From positions 806,001-870,000 of the forward strand of contig NW_027480493.1 of assembly GCF_051401765.1 (NCBI RefSeq): a stretch of DNA of 64,000 bases, written 5' to 3'. The stretch comes from Calliopsis andreniformis (Eukaryota > Arthropoda > Insecta > Hymenoptera > Andrenidae). This document shows, piece by piece, positions 1 to 10,552 of this stretch (position 1 is its first letter; the number at the start of each line of letters is the position of its first letter). Under the pieces are notes generated by a model. That model ran no database searches. It was not told the origin of the DNA and was given only the letters and a program-made list of their open reading frames with translations. Made by a program: the position numbers and the translations under genes.

Positions 1-229
1 TGAGGACTGAGGACTGAGGATTGAGGATTGAGAATTGAGGATTGAGGATTGAGGATTGAAGATTGAAGATTGAGGATTGGGTATTGAGGATTGAAGAATG
101 AGGATTGAGGATTGAGGATTGAAGATTGAGTATTGAGGATTGAAGATAGAGGATTGAGGATTGAGGATTGATGATTGAGTATTGAGGATTGAAGATTGAG
201 GATTGAGGATTGAGGATTGAGGACTGAGG

Positions 230-1075
230 ATTCATGATTGAGGATTGATGATTGAGTATTGAGGATTGAAGATTGAGGATTGAGGATTGAGGATTAAGGA
301 TTGAGTGTTGAGGATTGAGAATTGAGGATTGAGGGTTGAAGATTGTGTATTCAGGATTGAAGATTGAGGATTGAGGATTGAGGATTGAGGATTGACGATG
401 AGGGCTGAGGGTTGAGGATTGAGGTTTGAGGACTGAGGACTGAGGATTGAGGATTGAGAATTGAGGATTGAGGATTGAGGATTGAAGATTGAAGATTGAG
501 GATTGGGTATTGAGGATTGAAGAATGAGGATTGAGGATTGAGGACTGAGGATTGGGGATTGAAGATTGAGGACTGAGGATTGAGGATTGAGGATTGAGGA
601 TTGAGGATTGAAGATTGAGTATTGAGGATTGAAGATAGAGGATTGAGGATTGAGGATTGATGATTGAGTATTGAGGATTGAAGATTGAGGATTGAGGATT
701 GAGGATTGAGGACTGAGGATTGATGAGTGAGGATTGATGACTGAGTATTGAGGATTGAAGATTGAGGATTGAGGATTGAGGATTAAGGATTGAGTGCTGA
801 GGATTGAGAATTGAGGATTGAGGGTTGAAGATTGTGTATTCAGGATTGAAGATTGAGGATTGAGGATTGAGGATTGAGGATTGACGATGAGGGCTGAGGG
901 TTGAGGATTGAGGTTTGAGGACTGAGGACTGAGGATTGAGGATTGAGAATTGAGGATTGAGGATTGAGGATTGAAGATTGAGGATTGGGTATTGAGGATT
1001 GAAGAATGAGGATTGAGGATTGAGGACTGAGGATTGGGGATTGAAGATTGAGGACTGAGGATTGAGGATTGAGTA
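230..1075. repeat. Tandem pair of a ~489-bp sub-HOR
   Basis: The marker TGTGTATTCAGG occurs at 344 and again at 833, 489 bp later, with the same order of variant heptamers around it (GATTAAGG, GAGTGTT or GAGTGCT, GACGATGAGGGCTGAGG, GAGGTTTGAGGACTGAGGAC). The first unit carries one extra GAAGATT, so the offset falls to 482 towards the right end. The length is one less than a multiple of 7 because the GACGATGAGGGCTG segment holds a 6-bp unit. The same pair recurs in the copies at about 21340, 48499 and 52588. Confidence 0.8.
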
Positions 1076-1620
1076 TTGAGGATTGAGGATTGAGAATTGA
1101 AGAATGAGTATTGAGGTTTGAAGATTGAGGATTTTGGATTGAGGATTGAGGATTGAGTATTGAACATTGAGGATTGGGGATTGAGGATTGACGATTGAGG
1201 ATTCAGTATTGAGGATTGAGGATTGAGGATTGAGGATTGAGGATTGAAGACTGAGTATTGAGGATTGAAGATTGAGGATTGAGGATTGAGGATTGATGAT
1301 TGAGTATTGAGGATTGAAGATTGAGGATTGAGGATTGAGGATTGAGGACTGAGGATTGATGATTGAGGATTGATGATTGAGTATTGAGGATTGAAGATTG
1401 AGGATTGAGGATTGAGGATTGAGGATTGAGTTTTGAGGATTGAGAATTGAGGATTGAGGGTTGAAGATTGTGTATACAGGATTGAAGATTGAGGATTGAG
1501 GATTGAAGATTGAGGATTGAGGATTGAGGATTGAGGATTGAGTATTGAAGATTGAGTATTGAGGATTGAATGTAGGGGATTGAGGGTTGAGGATTGAGGA
1601 TTGAGGGTTGAAGATTGAGG

Positions 1621-1820
1621 ACTGGGGACTGAGTATTGAGGGCTGAGTGATGAGAATTGGTGTTTGTGGATTGAGATTTAAAGATTGCAGATTGAGTATT
1701 GAGTATTGAAAACTGTGAATTGATGATATTCTATTGAGGATTGAGAATTTACAACTGATTGTTGAGAGCTGAGGGCTGAAAATTGAGGATTCAGGATTGA
1801 GGATTCAGAATTGAGGTTTG
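1621..1820. repeat. Reference copy of the ~200-bp non-heptameric cassette (65 copies in window)
   Basis: The cassette is the least heptamer-like part of the array. In order it contains GATGAGAATTGGTGTTTGTG, then ATTTAAAGATTGCAG, two or three GAGTATT units, AAAACTGTGAATTGATGATA, TTCTATTG, TTTACAACTGATTGTTGAG, two TTCAG-containing units and GAGGTTTGAGGACTGAGG. TGTGAATT cores lie at 1714, 2133, 3545, 3874, 4384, 5194, 6061, 6411, 6970, 7389, 8290, 10433, 12684, 14470, 15057, 16135, 16359, 18651, 20481, 22822, 23241, 24653, 24982, 25492, 26302, 27162, 27512, 28071, 28490, 29433, 31521, 33086, 34029, 36117, 37731, 38081, 38590, 39400, 40189, 40608, 41832, 42602, 43476, 43825, 44384, 44803, 45746, 46165, 47290, 47640, 49981, 50400, 51400, 51729, 54070, 54489, 55901, 56230, 57040, 57907, 58257, 58816, 59235, 60136 and 62279. 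Its function, if any, is unknown. Confidence 0.9.
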
Positions 1821-3780
1821 AGGACTGAGGATTGAGGGTTGAAGATTGATTATTGAGGATTGAAGATTGAAGATTGAGGATTGAGGAATGAGGATTGAGG
1901 ATGAGGGCTGAGGGTTGAGGATTGAGGTTTGAGGATTGAGGACTGAGGATTGAGGATTGAGGATTGATGATTGAGTATTGAGGATTGAAGATTGAGGATT
2001 GAGGATTGAGGATTGAGGATTGAGGATTTAGGATTGAGGATTGGGGACTGAGTGTTGAGGGTTGAGTGATGAGAATTGATGTTTGTGGATAGAGATTCAA
2101 AGATAGCAGATTGAGTATTGAGTATTGAAAACTGTGAATTGATGATATTCTATTGAGAATTGAGAATTGACAACTGATTTTTGAGCACTGAGGTCTGAAG
2201 ATTGAGGATTCAGGATTGAGGATTCAGGATTGAGGTTTGAGTACTGAGGATTGAGGATTGAGGATTGAGGATTGAGGATTGAGGATTGAGGATTGAGGAT
2301 TGAAGTTTGAGGATTGGGTATTGCTGACTGATCATTGAGGATTGAGGATTGAGGATTGAGTATTGAGGATTGAGGACTGAAGATTGAATATTGATGATTG
2401 AAGATTGAGGATTGAGGATTGAGGGCTGTGGATTGAGGACGAGGACTGAGGGTTCAGTATTGATGTCTGAGGTCTGAGGATTGAGGATTGAGGATTGAGG
2501 ATTGAAGATTGAGTATTGAGGTTTGACGATTGAGGATTTTGGATTGAGGATTGAGGATTGAGTATTGAAGATTGAGGATTGGGGATTGAGGATTGACGAT
2601 TGAGGATTCAGTATTGAGGATTGAGAATTGAGGATAGAGGATTGAAGGTTGAGTATTGAGGGTTGAAGATTGAGGATTGAGGATTGACTATGAGGGCTGA
2701 GGGTTGAGGATTGAGGTTTGAGGACTGAGGACTGAGGATTGAGCATTGAGAATTGAGGATTGAGGATTGAGGATTGAAGATTGAGGATTGGGTATTGAGG
2801 ATCGAAGACTGAGGATTGAGGATTGAGGATTGAGGATTGAGGATTGAAGATTGAGGATTGAGGATTGAGGATTGAGGATTGAAGATAGAGTATTGAGGAT
2901 TGAAGATAGAGGATTGAGGATTGAGGATTGATGATTGAGTATTGAGGATTGAAGATTGAGGATTGAGGATTGAGGATTGAGGACTGATGATTGATGATTG
3001 AGGATTGATGATTGAGTATTGAGGATTCAAGATTGAGGATTGAGGATTGAGGATTAAGGATTGAGGATTGAGGATTGAAGATTGAGTATTGAGGATTGAA
3101 GATTGAGGATTGAGGATTGAGGATTGATGATTGAGTATTGAGGATTGAAGATTGAGGATTGAGGATTGAGGATTGAGGACTGAGGATTGATGATTGAGGA
3201 TTGATGATTGAGTATTGAGGATTGAAGATTGAGGATTGAGGATTGAGGATTGAGGATTGAGTTTTGAGGATTGAGAATTGAGGATTGAGTGTTGAAGATT
3301 GTGTATACAGTATTGAAGATTGAGGATTGAGGATTGAAGATTGAGGATTGAGGATTGAGGATTGAGGATTGAGTATTGAAGATTGAGTATTGAGGACTGA
3401 ATGTAGGGGATTGAGGGTTGAGGATTGAGGATTGAGGATTGAAGATTGAGGACTGGGGACTGAGTATTGAGTGTTGAGTGATGAGAATTGGTGTTTGTGG
3501 ATAGAGATTTAAAGATTGCAGATTGAGTATTGAGTATTGAAAACTGTGAATTGATGATACTCTATTGAGGATTGAGAATTTACAACTGATTGTTGAGGAC
3601 TGAGGTCTGAAGATTGAGGATTCAGGGTTGAGGATCCAGGATTGAGGATTGAGGATTGAGGATTGGGGATTGAGGATTGAGTATTGGGGATTGAGGATTG
3701 AAGATTGAGGATTGTGGATTCAGGATTAAAGATTGAGTATTGAGGATTGAAGATTGAGAATTGAGGATTGAGGATTGAAC

Positions 3781-3960
3781 ATTGAGGACTGAGTGTTGAG
3801 GGTTGAGTGATGAGAATTGATGTTTGTGGATGGAGATTTGAAGAATGCAGATTAAGTATTGAGTATTGAAAGCTGTGAATTGACGATATTCTATTGGGTA
3901 TTGAGGATTGTCACCTGATTGTTGAGGACTGAGGGCTGAAGATTGAGGATTCAGGATTGA
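3781..3960. repeat. Cassette subtype with GGATGGAG / AAGAATGCAGATTAAG
   Basis: Cassettes fall into ordered subtypes. This one (core 3874) has GGATGGAG and GAATGCAGATTAAG before the core, AAGCTGTGAATTGACGATAT at the core, and GGGTATTGAGGATTGTCACC after it. The same subtype recurs at cores 18651, 20481, 24982, 38081, 47640 and 51729. A close relative with AAATCTG is at 6411, 27512, 43825 and 58257. Another subtype, with AGATAGCAG before the core and TTTTTGAGCAC after it, is at 2133, 7389, 23241, 28490, 33086, 40608, 44803, 46165, 50400, 54489 and 59235. The reproducible subtype order shows that whole groups of cassettes were duplicated together. Confidence 0.85.
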
Positions 3961-6900
3961 GGATTCAGAATTGAGGTTTGAGGACTGAGGATTGATGATT
4001 GAGGATTGAAGATTGAGTATTGAGGATTGAAGATTGAGGATTGAGGATTGAGGATTGAGGATTGAGGATTATGGCTGAGGGTTGAGGATTGAGGTTTAAG
4101 GACTGAGGACTGAGGATTCTGGATTGAGAATTGAGGATTGTGGATCGAGGATTGAAGATTGAGGATTGGGTATTGAGGATTGAAGAATGAGGATTGAGGA
4201 TTGAGGATTGAGGATTGAGGATTGAAGATTGAGTATTGCGGATTGAAGATTCATTATTGAGGATTGTGGATTGAGGATTGAGGATTGAACATTGAGGACT
4301 GAGTGTTGAGGGTTGAGTGATGAGAATTGGTGTTTGTGGATAGAGGTTTGAAGATTGCAGATTGAGCATTGAGTATTGAAAACTGTGAATTGAGGATATT
4401 CTATTGAGGATTGAGTATTGACAACTGATTGTTGAGTGCTGAGGGCTGAAAATTGAGGATTCAGGATTGAGGATTCTGAATTGAGGTTTGAGGACTGAGG
4501 ATTGAGGGTTGAAGATTGATTATTGAGGATTGAAGATTGAAGATTGAGGATTGAGGAATGAGGATTGAGGATGAGGGCTGAGGGTTGAGGATTGAGGATT
4601 GATGATTGAGTATTGAGGATTGAAGATTGAGGATTGAGGATTGAGTATTGAGGATTGAAGATTGATGATTGAGCATTGATGATTGAGTATTGAGCATTGA
4701 AGGTTGAGGATTGAAGATTGAGGATTGAGGATTGAGTTTTGAGGATTGAGAATTGAGGATTGAGGGTTGAAGATTGTGTATACAGGATTGAAGATTGAGG
4801 ATTGAGGATTGAGGATTGAGGATTGACGATGAGGGCTGAGGGTTGAGGATTGAGGTTTGAGGACTGAGGACTGAGGATTGAGGATTGAGAATTGAGGATT
4901 GAGGATTGAGGATTGAAGATTGAGGATTGGGTATTGAGGATTGAAGAATGAGGATTCAGGATTGAGGACTGAGGATTGAGGATTGAAGGTTGAGGATTGA
5001 GGATTGAGGATTGAGGATTGAGTATTGAAGATTGAGTATTGAGGATTGAATGTAGGGGATTGAGGGTTGAGGCTTGACGATTGAGGATTGAAGATTGAGG
5101 ACTGGGGACTGAGTATTGAGTGTTGAGTGATGAGAATTGGTGTTTGTGGATAGAGATTTAAAGATTGCAGATTGAGTATTGAATATTGAAAACTGTGAAT
5201 TGATGATATTCTATTGAGGATTGAGAATTTACAACTGATTGTTGAGGACTGAGGTCTGAAGATTGAGGATTCAGGATTGAGGATCCAGGACTGAGGTTTG
5301 AGGACTGAGGATTGAGGATTGAGGATTGAGGATTGAGGATTGAGGATTGAGGATTGAGGATTGAGGATTGAGGATTGGGGATTGAAGATTGAGGATTGGG
5401 TATTGCGTATTGAACATTGAGGATTGAGGATTGAGGATTGAGGATTGAGGATTGGGTATTGAGGATTGAAGACTGAGGATTGAGGATTGAGGATTGAGGA
5501 TTGAGGATTGAAGATTGAGGATTGAGGATTGAGGATTGAGGATTGAAGATTGAGTATTGAGGATTGAAGATTGAGGATTGAGGATTGAGGATTGAGGATT
5601 GACGATGAGGGCTGAGGGTTGAGGATTGAGGTTTGAGGACTGAGGACTGAGGATTGAGGATTGAGAATTGAGGGTTGGGGATTGAGGATTGAAGATTGAG
5701 GATTGGGTATTGAGGATCGAAGACTGAGGATTGACGATTGAGGATTGAGGATTGAGGATTGAAGATTGAGGATTGAGGATTGAGGATTGAGGATTGAAGA
5801 TTGAGTATTGAGGATTGAAGATTGAGGATTGAGGATTGAGGATTGATGATTGAGTATTGAGGATTGAAGATTGAGGATTGAGGATTGAGGATTGAGGACT
5901 GAGGATTGATGATTGAGGATTGATGATTGAGTATTGAGGATTGAAGATTGAGGATTGAGGATTGAGGATTGAGGATTGAGTTTTGAGGATTGAGAATTGA
6001 GGATTGAGGGTTGAAGATTGTGTATACAGGATTGCAGATTGAGTATTGAGTATTGAAAACTGTGAATTGATGATACTCTATTGAGGATTGAGAATTTACA
6101 ACTGATTGTTGAGGAGAGAGGTCTGAAGATTGAGGATTCAGGATTGAGGATCCAGGATTGAGGTTTGAGGACTGAGGATTGAGGATTGAGGATTGAGGAT
6201 TGGGGATTGAGGATTGAGTATTGGGGATTGAGGATTGAAGATTGAGGATTGTGGATTCAGGATTAAAGATTGAGTATTGAGGATTGAAGATTGAGAGTTG
6301 AGGATTGAGGATTGAACATTGAGGACTGAGTGTTGAGGGTTGAGTGATGAGAATTGATGTTTGTGGATGGAGATTTGAAGAATGCAGATTAAGTATTGAG
6401 TATTGAAATCTGTGAATTGACGATATTCTATTGGGTATTGAGGATTGTCACCTGATTGTTGAGGACTGAGGGCTGAAGATTGAGGATTCAGGATTGAGGA
6501 TTCAGAATTGAGGTTTGAGGACTGAGGATTGAGGATTGAGGATTGATGATTGAGTATTGAGGATTGAAGATTGAGGATTGAGGATTGAGGATTGAGGATT
6601 GAGGATTATGGCTGAGGTTTGAGGATTGAGGTTTAAGGACTGAGGACTGAGGATTGAGGATTGAGAATTGATGATTGAGGATTGAGGATTGAAGATTGAG
6701 GATTGGGTATTGAGGATTGAAGAATGAGGATTGAGGATTGAGGACTGAGGATTGAGGATTGAAGATTGAGGATTGAGGATTGAGGATTGAGGATTGAGTA
6801 TTGAAGATTGAGTATTGAGGATTGAATGTAGGGGATTGAGGGTTGAGGATTGAGGATTGAGGATTTAAGATTGAGGACTGGGGACTGAGTATTGAGGGTT

Positions 6901-9574
6901 GAGTGATGAGAATTGGTGTTTGTGGATAGAGATTTAAAGATTGCAGATTGAGTATTGAGTATTGAAAACTGTGAATTGATGATATTCTATTGAGGATTGA
7001 GAATTTACAACTGATTGTTGAGGGCTGAGGGCTGAAAATTGAGGATTCAGGATTGAGGATTCAGAATTGAGGTTTGAGGACTGAGGATTGAGGGTTGAAG
7101 ATTGATTATTGAGGATTGAAGATTGAAGATTGAGGATTGAGGAATGAGGATTGAGGATGAGGGCTGAGGGTTGAGGATTGAGGTTTGAGGATTGAGGACA
7201 GAGGATTGAGGATTGAGGATTGATGATTGAGTATTGAGGATTGAAGATTGAGGATTGAGGATTGAGTATTGAGGATTGAGGATTGAAGATTGAGGATTGG
7301 GGACTGAGTGTTGAGGGTTGAGTGATGAGAATTGATGTTTGTGGATAGAGATTTAAAGATAGCAGATTGAGTATTGAGTATTGAAAACTGTGAATTGATG
7401 ATATTCTATTGAGGATTGAGAATTGACAACTGATTTTTGAGCACTGAGGTCTGAAGATTGAGGATTCAGGATTGAGGATTCAGGATTGAGGTTTGAGTAC
7501 TGAGGATTGAGGATTGAGGATTGAGGATTGAGGATTGAGGATTGAGGATTGAGGATTGAAGATTGAGGATTGGGTATTGCTGACTGAACATTGAGGATTG
7601 AGGATTGAGGATTGAGTATTGAGGATTGAGGACTGAAGATTGAATATTGATGATTGAAGATTGAGGATTGAGGATTGAGGGCTGTGGATTGAGGACGAGG
7701 ACTGAGGGTTCAGTATTGATGTCTGAGGTCTGAGGATTGAGGATTGAGGATTGAGGATTGAGGATTGAAGATTGAGTATTGAGGTTTGAAGATTGAGGAT
7801 TTTGGATTGAGGATTGAGGATAGAGTATTGAAGATTGAGGATTGGGGATTGAGGATTGACGATTGAGGATTCAGTATTGAGGATTGAGAATTGAGGATAG
7901 AGGATTGAAGGTTGAGTATTGAGGATTGAAGATTGAGGATTGAGGATTGAGGATTGAGGATTGACTATGAGGGCTGAGAGTTGAGGATTGAGGTTTGAGG
8001 ACTGAGGATTGAAGATTGAGGATTGGGTATTGAGGACTGAAGAATGAGGATTGAGGATTGAGGACTGAGGATTGAGGATTGAAGACTGAGGATTGAGGAT
8101 TGAGGATTGAAGATTGAGTATTGAAGATTGAGTATTGAGGATTGAATGTAGGGGATTGAGGGTTGAAGATTGAGGATTGAGGATTGAAGATTGAGGACTG
8201 GGGACTGAGTATTGAGGGTTGAGTGATGAGAATTGGTGTTTGTGGATAGAGATTTAAAGATTGCAGATTGAGTATTGAGTATTGAAAACTGTGAATTGAT
8301 GACATTCTATTGAGGATTGAGAATTTACAACTGATTGTTGAGGGCTGAGGGCTGAAAATTGAGGATTCAGGATTGAGGATTCAGAATTGAGGTTTGAGGA
8401 CTGAGGATTGAGGGTTGAAGATTGATTATTGAGGATTGAAGGTTGAAGATTGAGGATTGAGGAATGAGGATCGAGGATGAGGGCTGAGGGTTGAGGATTG
8501 TGGTTTGAGGATTGTGGACTGAGGATTGAGGATTGAGGATTGATGATTGAGTATTGAGGATTGAAGATTGAGAATTGAGGATTGAGGATTAAGGATTGAG
8601 TGTTGAGGATTGAGAATTGAGGATTGAGGGTTGAAGATTGTGTATTCAGGATTGAAGATTGAGGATTGAGGATTGAGGATTGAGGATTGACGATGAGGGC
8701 TGAGGGTTGAGGATTGAGGTTTGAGGACTGAGGAATGAGGATTGAGGATTGAGAATTGAGGATTGAGGATTGAGGATTGAATATTGAGTATTGGGTATTG
8801 AGGATTGAAGAATGAGGATTGAGGATTGAGGACTGAGGATTGGGGATTGAAGATTGAGGACTGAGAATTGAGGATTGAGGATTGAGGATTGAGGATTGAA
8901 GATTGAGCATTGAGGATTGAAGATAGAGGATTGTGGATTGAGGATTGATGATTGAGGATTGATGATTGAGTATTGAGGATTGAAGATTGAGGATTGAGGA
9001 TTGAGGACTGAGGATTGATGATTGAGGATTGATGATTGAGTATTGAGGATTGAAGATTGAGGATTGAGGATTGAGGATTAAGGATTGAGTGTTGAGGATT
9101 GGGAATTGAGGATTGAGGGTTGAAGATTGTGTATTCAGGATTGAAGATTGAGGATTGAGGATTGAGGATTGAGGATTGACGATGAGGGCTGAGGGTTCAG
9201 GATTGAGGTTTGAGGACTGAGGATTGAGGATTGAGGATTGAAGATTGAGGATTGAGGCGTGAGTATTGAAGATTGAGGATTTGTGACTGAGGATTGAAGA
9301 TTGAGGATTGAGGATTGAGGATTGAGGACTGAGGATTGAGGATTGAGGATTGAAGATTGAGGATTGGGTATTGAGGATTGAAGATTGAGGATTGAGGATT
9401 GAAGATTGAGGAATGAGGATTGAAGATTGAGTACTGAGGATTGAAGATTAAGGTTGAGGATTGAGGATTGAGGATTGAGGATTGAGGATTGAAGATTGAG
9501 GATTGCGTATTGAGGATAGAACATTGAGGATTGAGGATTGTGTATTGAGGATTGAGGATTGAGGATTGAAGATT

Positions 9575-10552
9575 GGGTATTGCGGATTGAACATTGAGGA
9601 TTGAGGATTGAGGATTGAGGATTGAGGATTGAGGACTGAAGGTTGAATATTGATGATTGAATATTGAGGATTGAGGATTGATGGTTGTGGATTGAGGACG
9701 AGGACGGAGGGTTGAGTATTGCTGTTTGAGGTCTGAGGGTTGAGGAATGAGGATTGAGAATTGCGGATTGAGGATTGAGGATTGAAGATTGAGGATTGGG
9801 TATTGAGGATTGAAGAATGAGGATTGAGGATTGAGGATTGAGGATTGAGGATTGAGGATTGAGGATTGAGGATTGAGAATTGAGGATTGAGGATTGAGGA
9901 TTGTAGATTGAGGATTGGGTGTTGAGGATTGAACAATGAGGATTGAGGATTGAGGATTGAGGATTGAGGATTGAAGATTGAGTATTGAGGGTTGAAGGTT
10001 GAGGATTGAGGATTGAAGATTGAGGATTGAGGATTGAGAATTGCGGATAGATGATTGAGGATTGGGTATTGCGGATTGAACATTGAGGATTGAGGATTGA
10101 GGATTGAGGATTGAGGATTGAGGACTGAAGGTTGAATATTGATGATTGAATATTGAGGATTGAGGATTGATGATTGTGGATTGAGGACGAGGACGGAGGG
10201 TTGAGTATTGCTGTTTGAGGTCTGAGGGTTGAGGAATGAGGATTGAGAATTGCGGATTGAGGATTGAGGATTGAAGATTGAGGATTGGGTATTGAGGATT
10301 GAAGAATGAGGATTGAGGATTGAGGATTGAGGATTGAGGATTGACGACTGAGTGTTGAGGGTTGAGTGATGAGAATTGATGTTTGAGGATAGAGATTTGA
10401 AGATTGCAGATTGAGTATTGAGTATTGAAAACTGTGAATTGATGATATTCTCTTGAGGATTGAGGATTCACAACTGATTGTTGAGGACTGAGGGCTGAAG
10501 GTTGAGGATTCAGGATTGAGGATTCAGGATTGTGGTTTGAGGACCGAGGATT
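9575..10552. repeat. 489-bp tandem duplication in beta
   Basis: GGGTATTGCGGATTGAAC begins at 9575 and at 10064. Both are followed by the same series: a run of GAGGATT, then GAGGACTGAAGGTTGAATAT, TGATGGTTGTGG or TGATGATTGTGG, GGACGAGGACGGAGGGTTG and TATTGCTGTTTGAGG. The two units differ by only a few bases (for example GATGGTT versus GATGATT). The pair is preserved at 61421-62398. The 489-bp length equals the alpha sub-HOR at 230, but the content differs, so the match in length may be chance. Confidence 0.85.

Larger units (their letters stand above)
1..9215. repeat. Alpha block, copy 1 (reference higher-order unit)
   Basis: This is used as the reference alpha higher-order block. CTGTGAATTGA cassette cores (position of the first TGTGAATT base) lie at 1714, 2133, 3545, 3874, 4384, 5194, 6061, 6411, 6970, 7389 and 8290. 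The spacings are 419, 1412, 329, 510, 810, 867, 350, 559, 419 and 901 bp, and this series recurs in later blocks. The homologous copy at 21109 matches at offset +21108 up to about 6 kb, then +21101, then +21143 after a 42-bp difference near 8005. Homology with the 21-kb copy ends near 9215, where beta sequence begins. The left end is not a true boundary: the copies show homology continuing upstream of their equivalents of position 1. Confidence 0.9.

Noticed and set aside
1680..1745. Promoter-like TTTAAA and TATTCTATTG strings in the cassette
   Set aside because: AT-rich stretches are expected where the G-rich heptamer decays. There is no gene downstream and no second element at a meaningful spacing.
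1700..1750. CENP-B-box-like centromere protein site in the cassette core
   Set aside because: The core CTGTGAATTGA and its flanks lack the TTCG and CGGG elements of the CENP-B box; nothing else identifies a known binding site.
1621..1820. Cassette as a transposon, MITE or tRNA-derived SINE
   Set aside because: I saw no terminal inverted repeats, target-site duplications, A or B box, poly-A tail or coding remnant. Its edges fade into ordinary heptamers.
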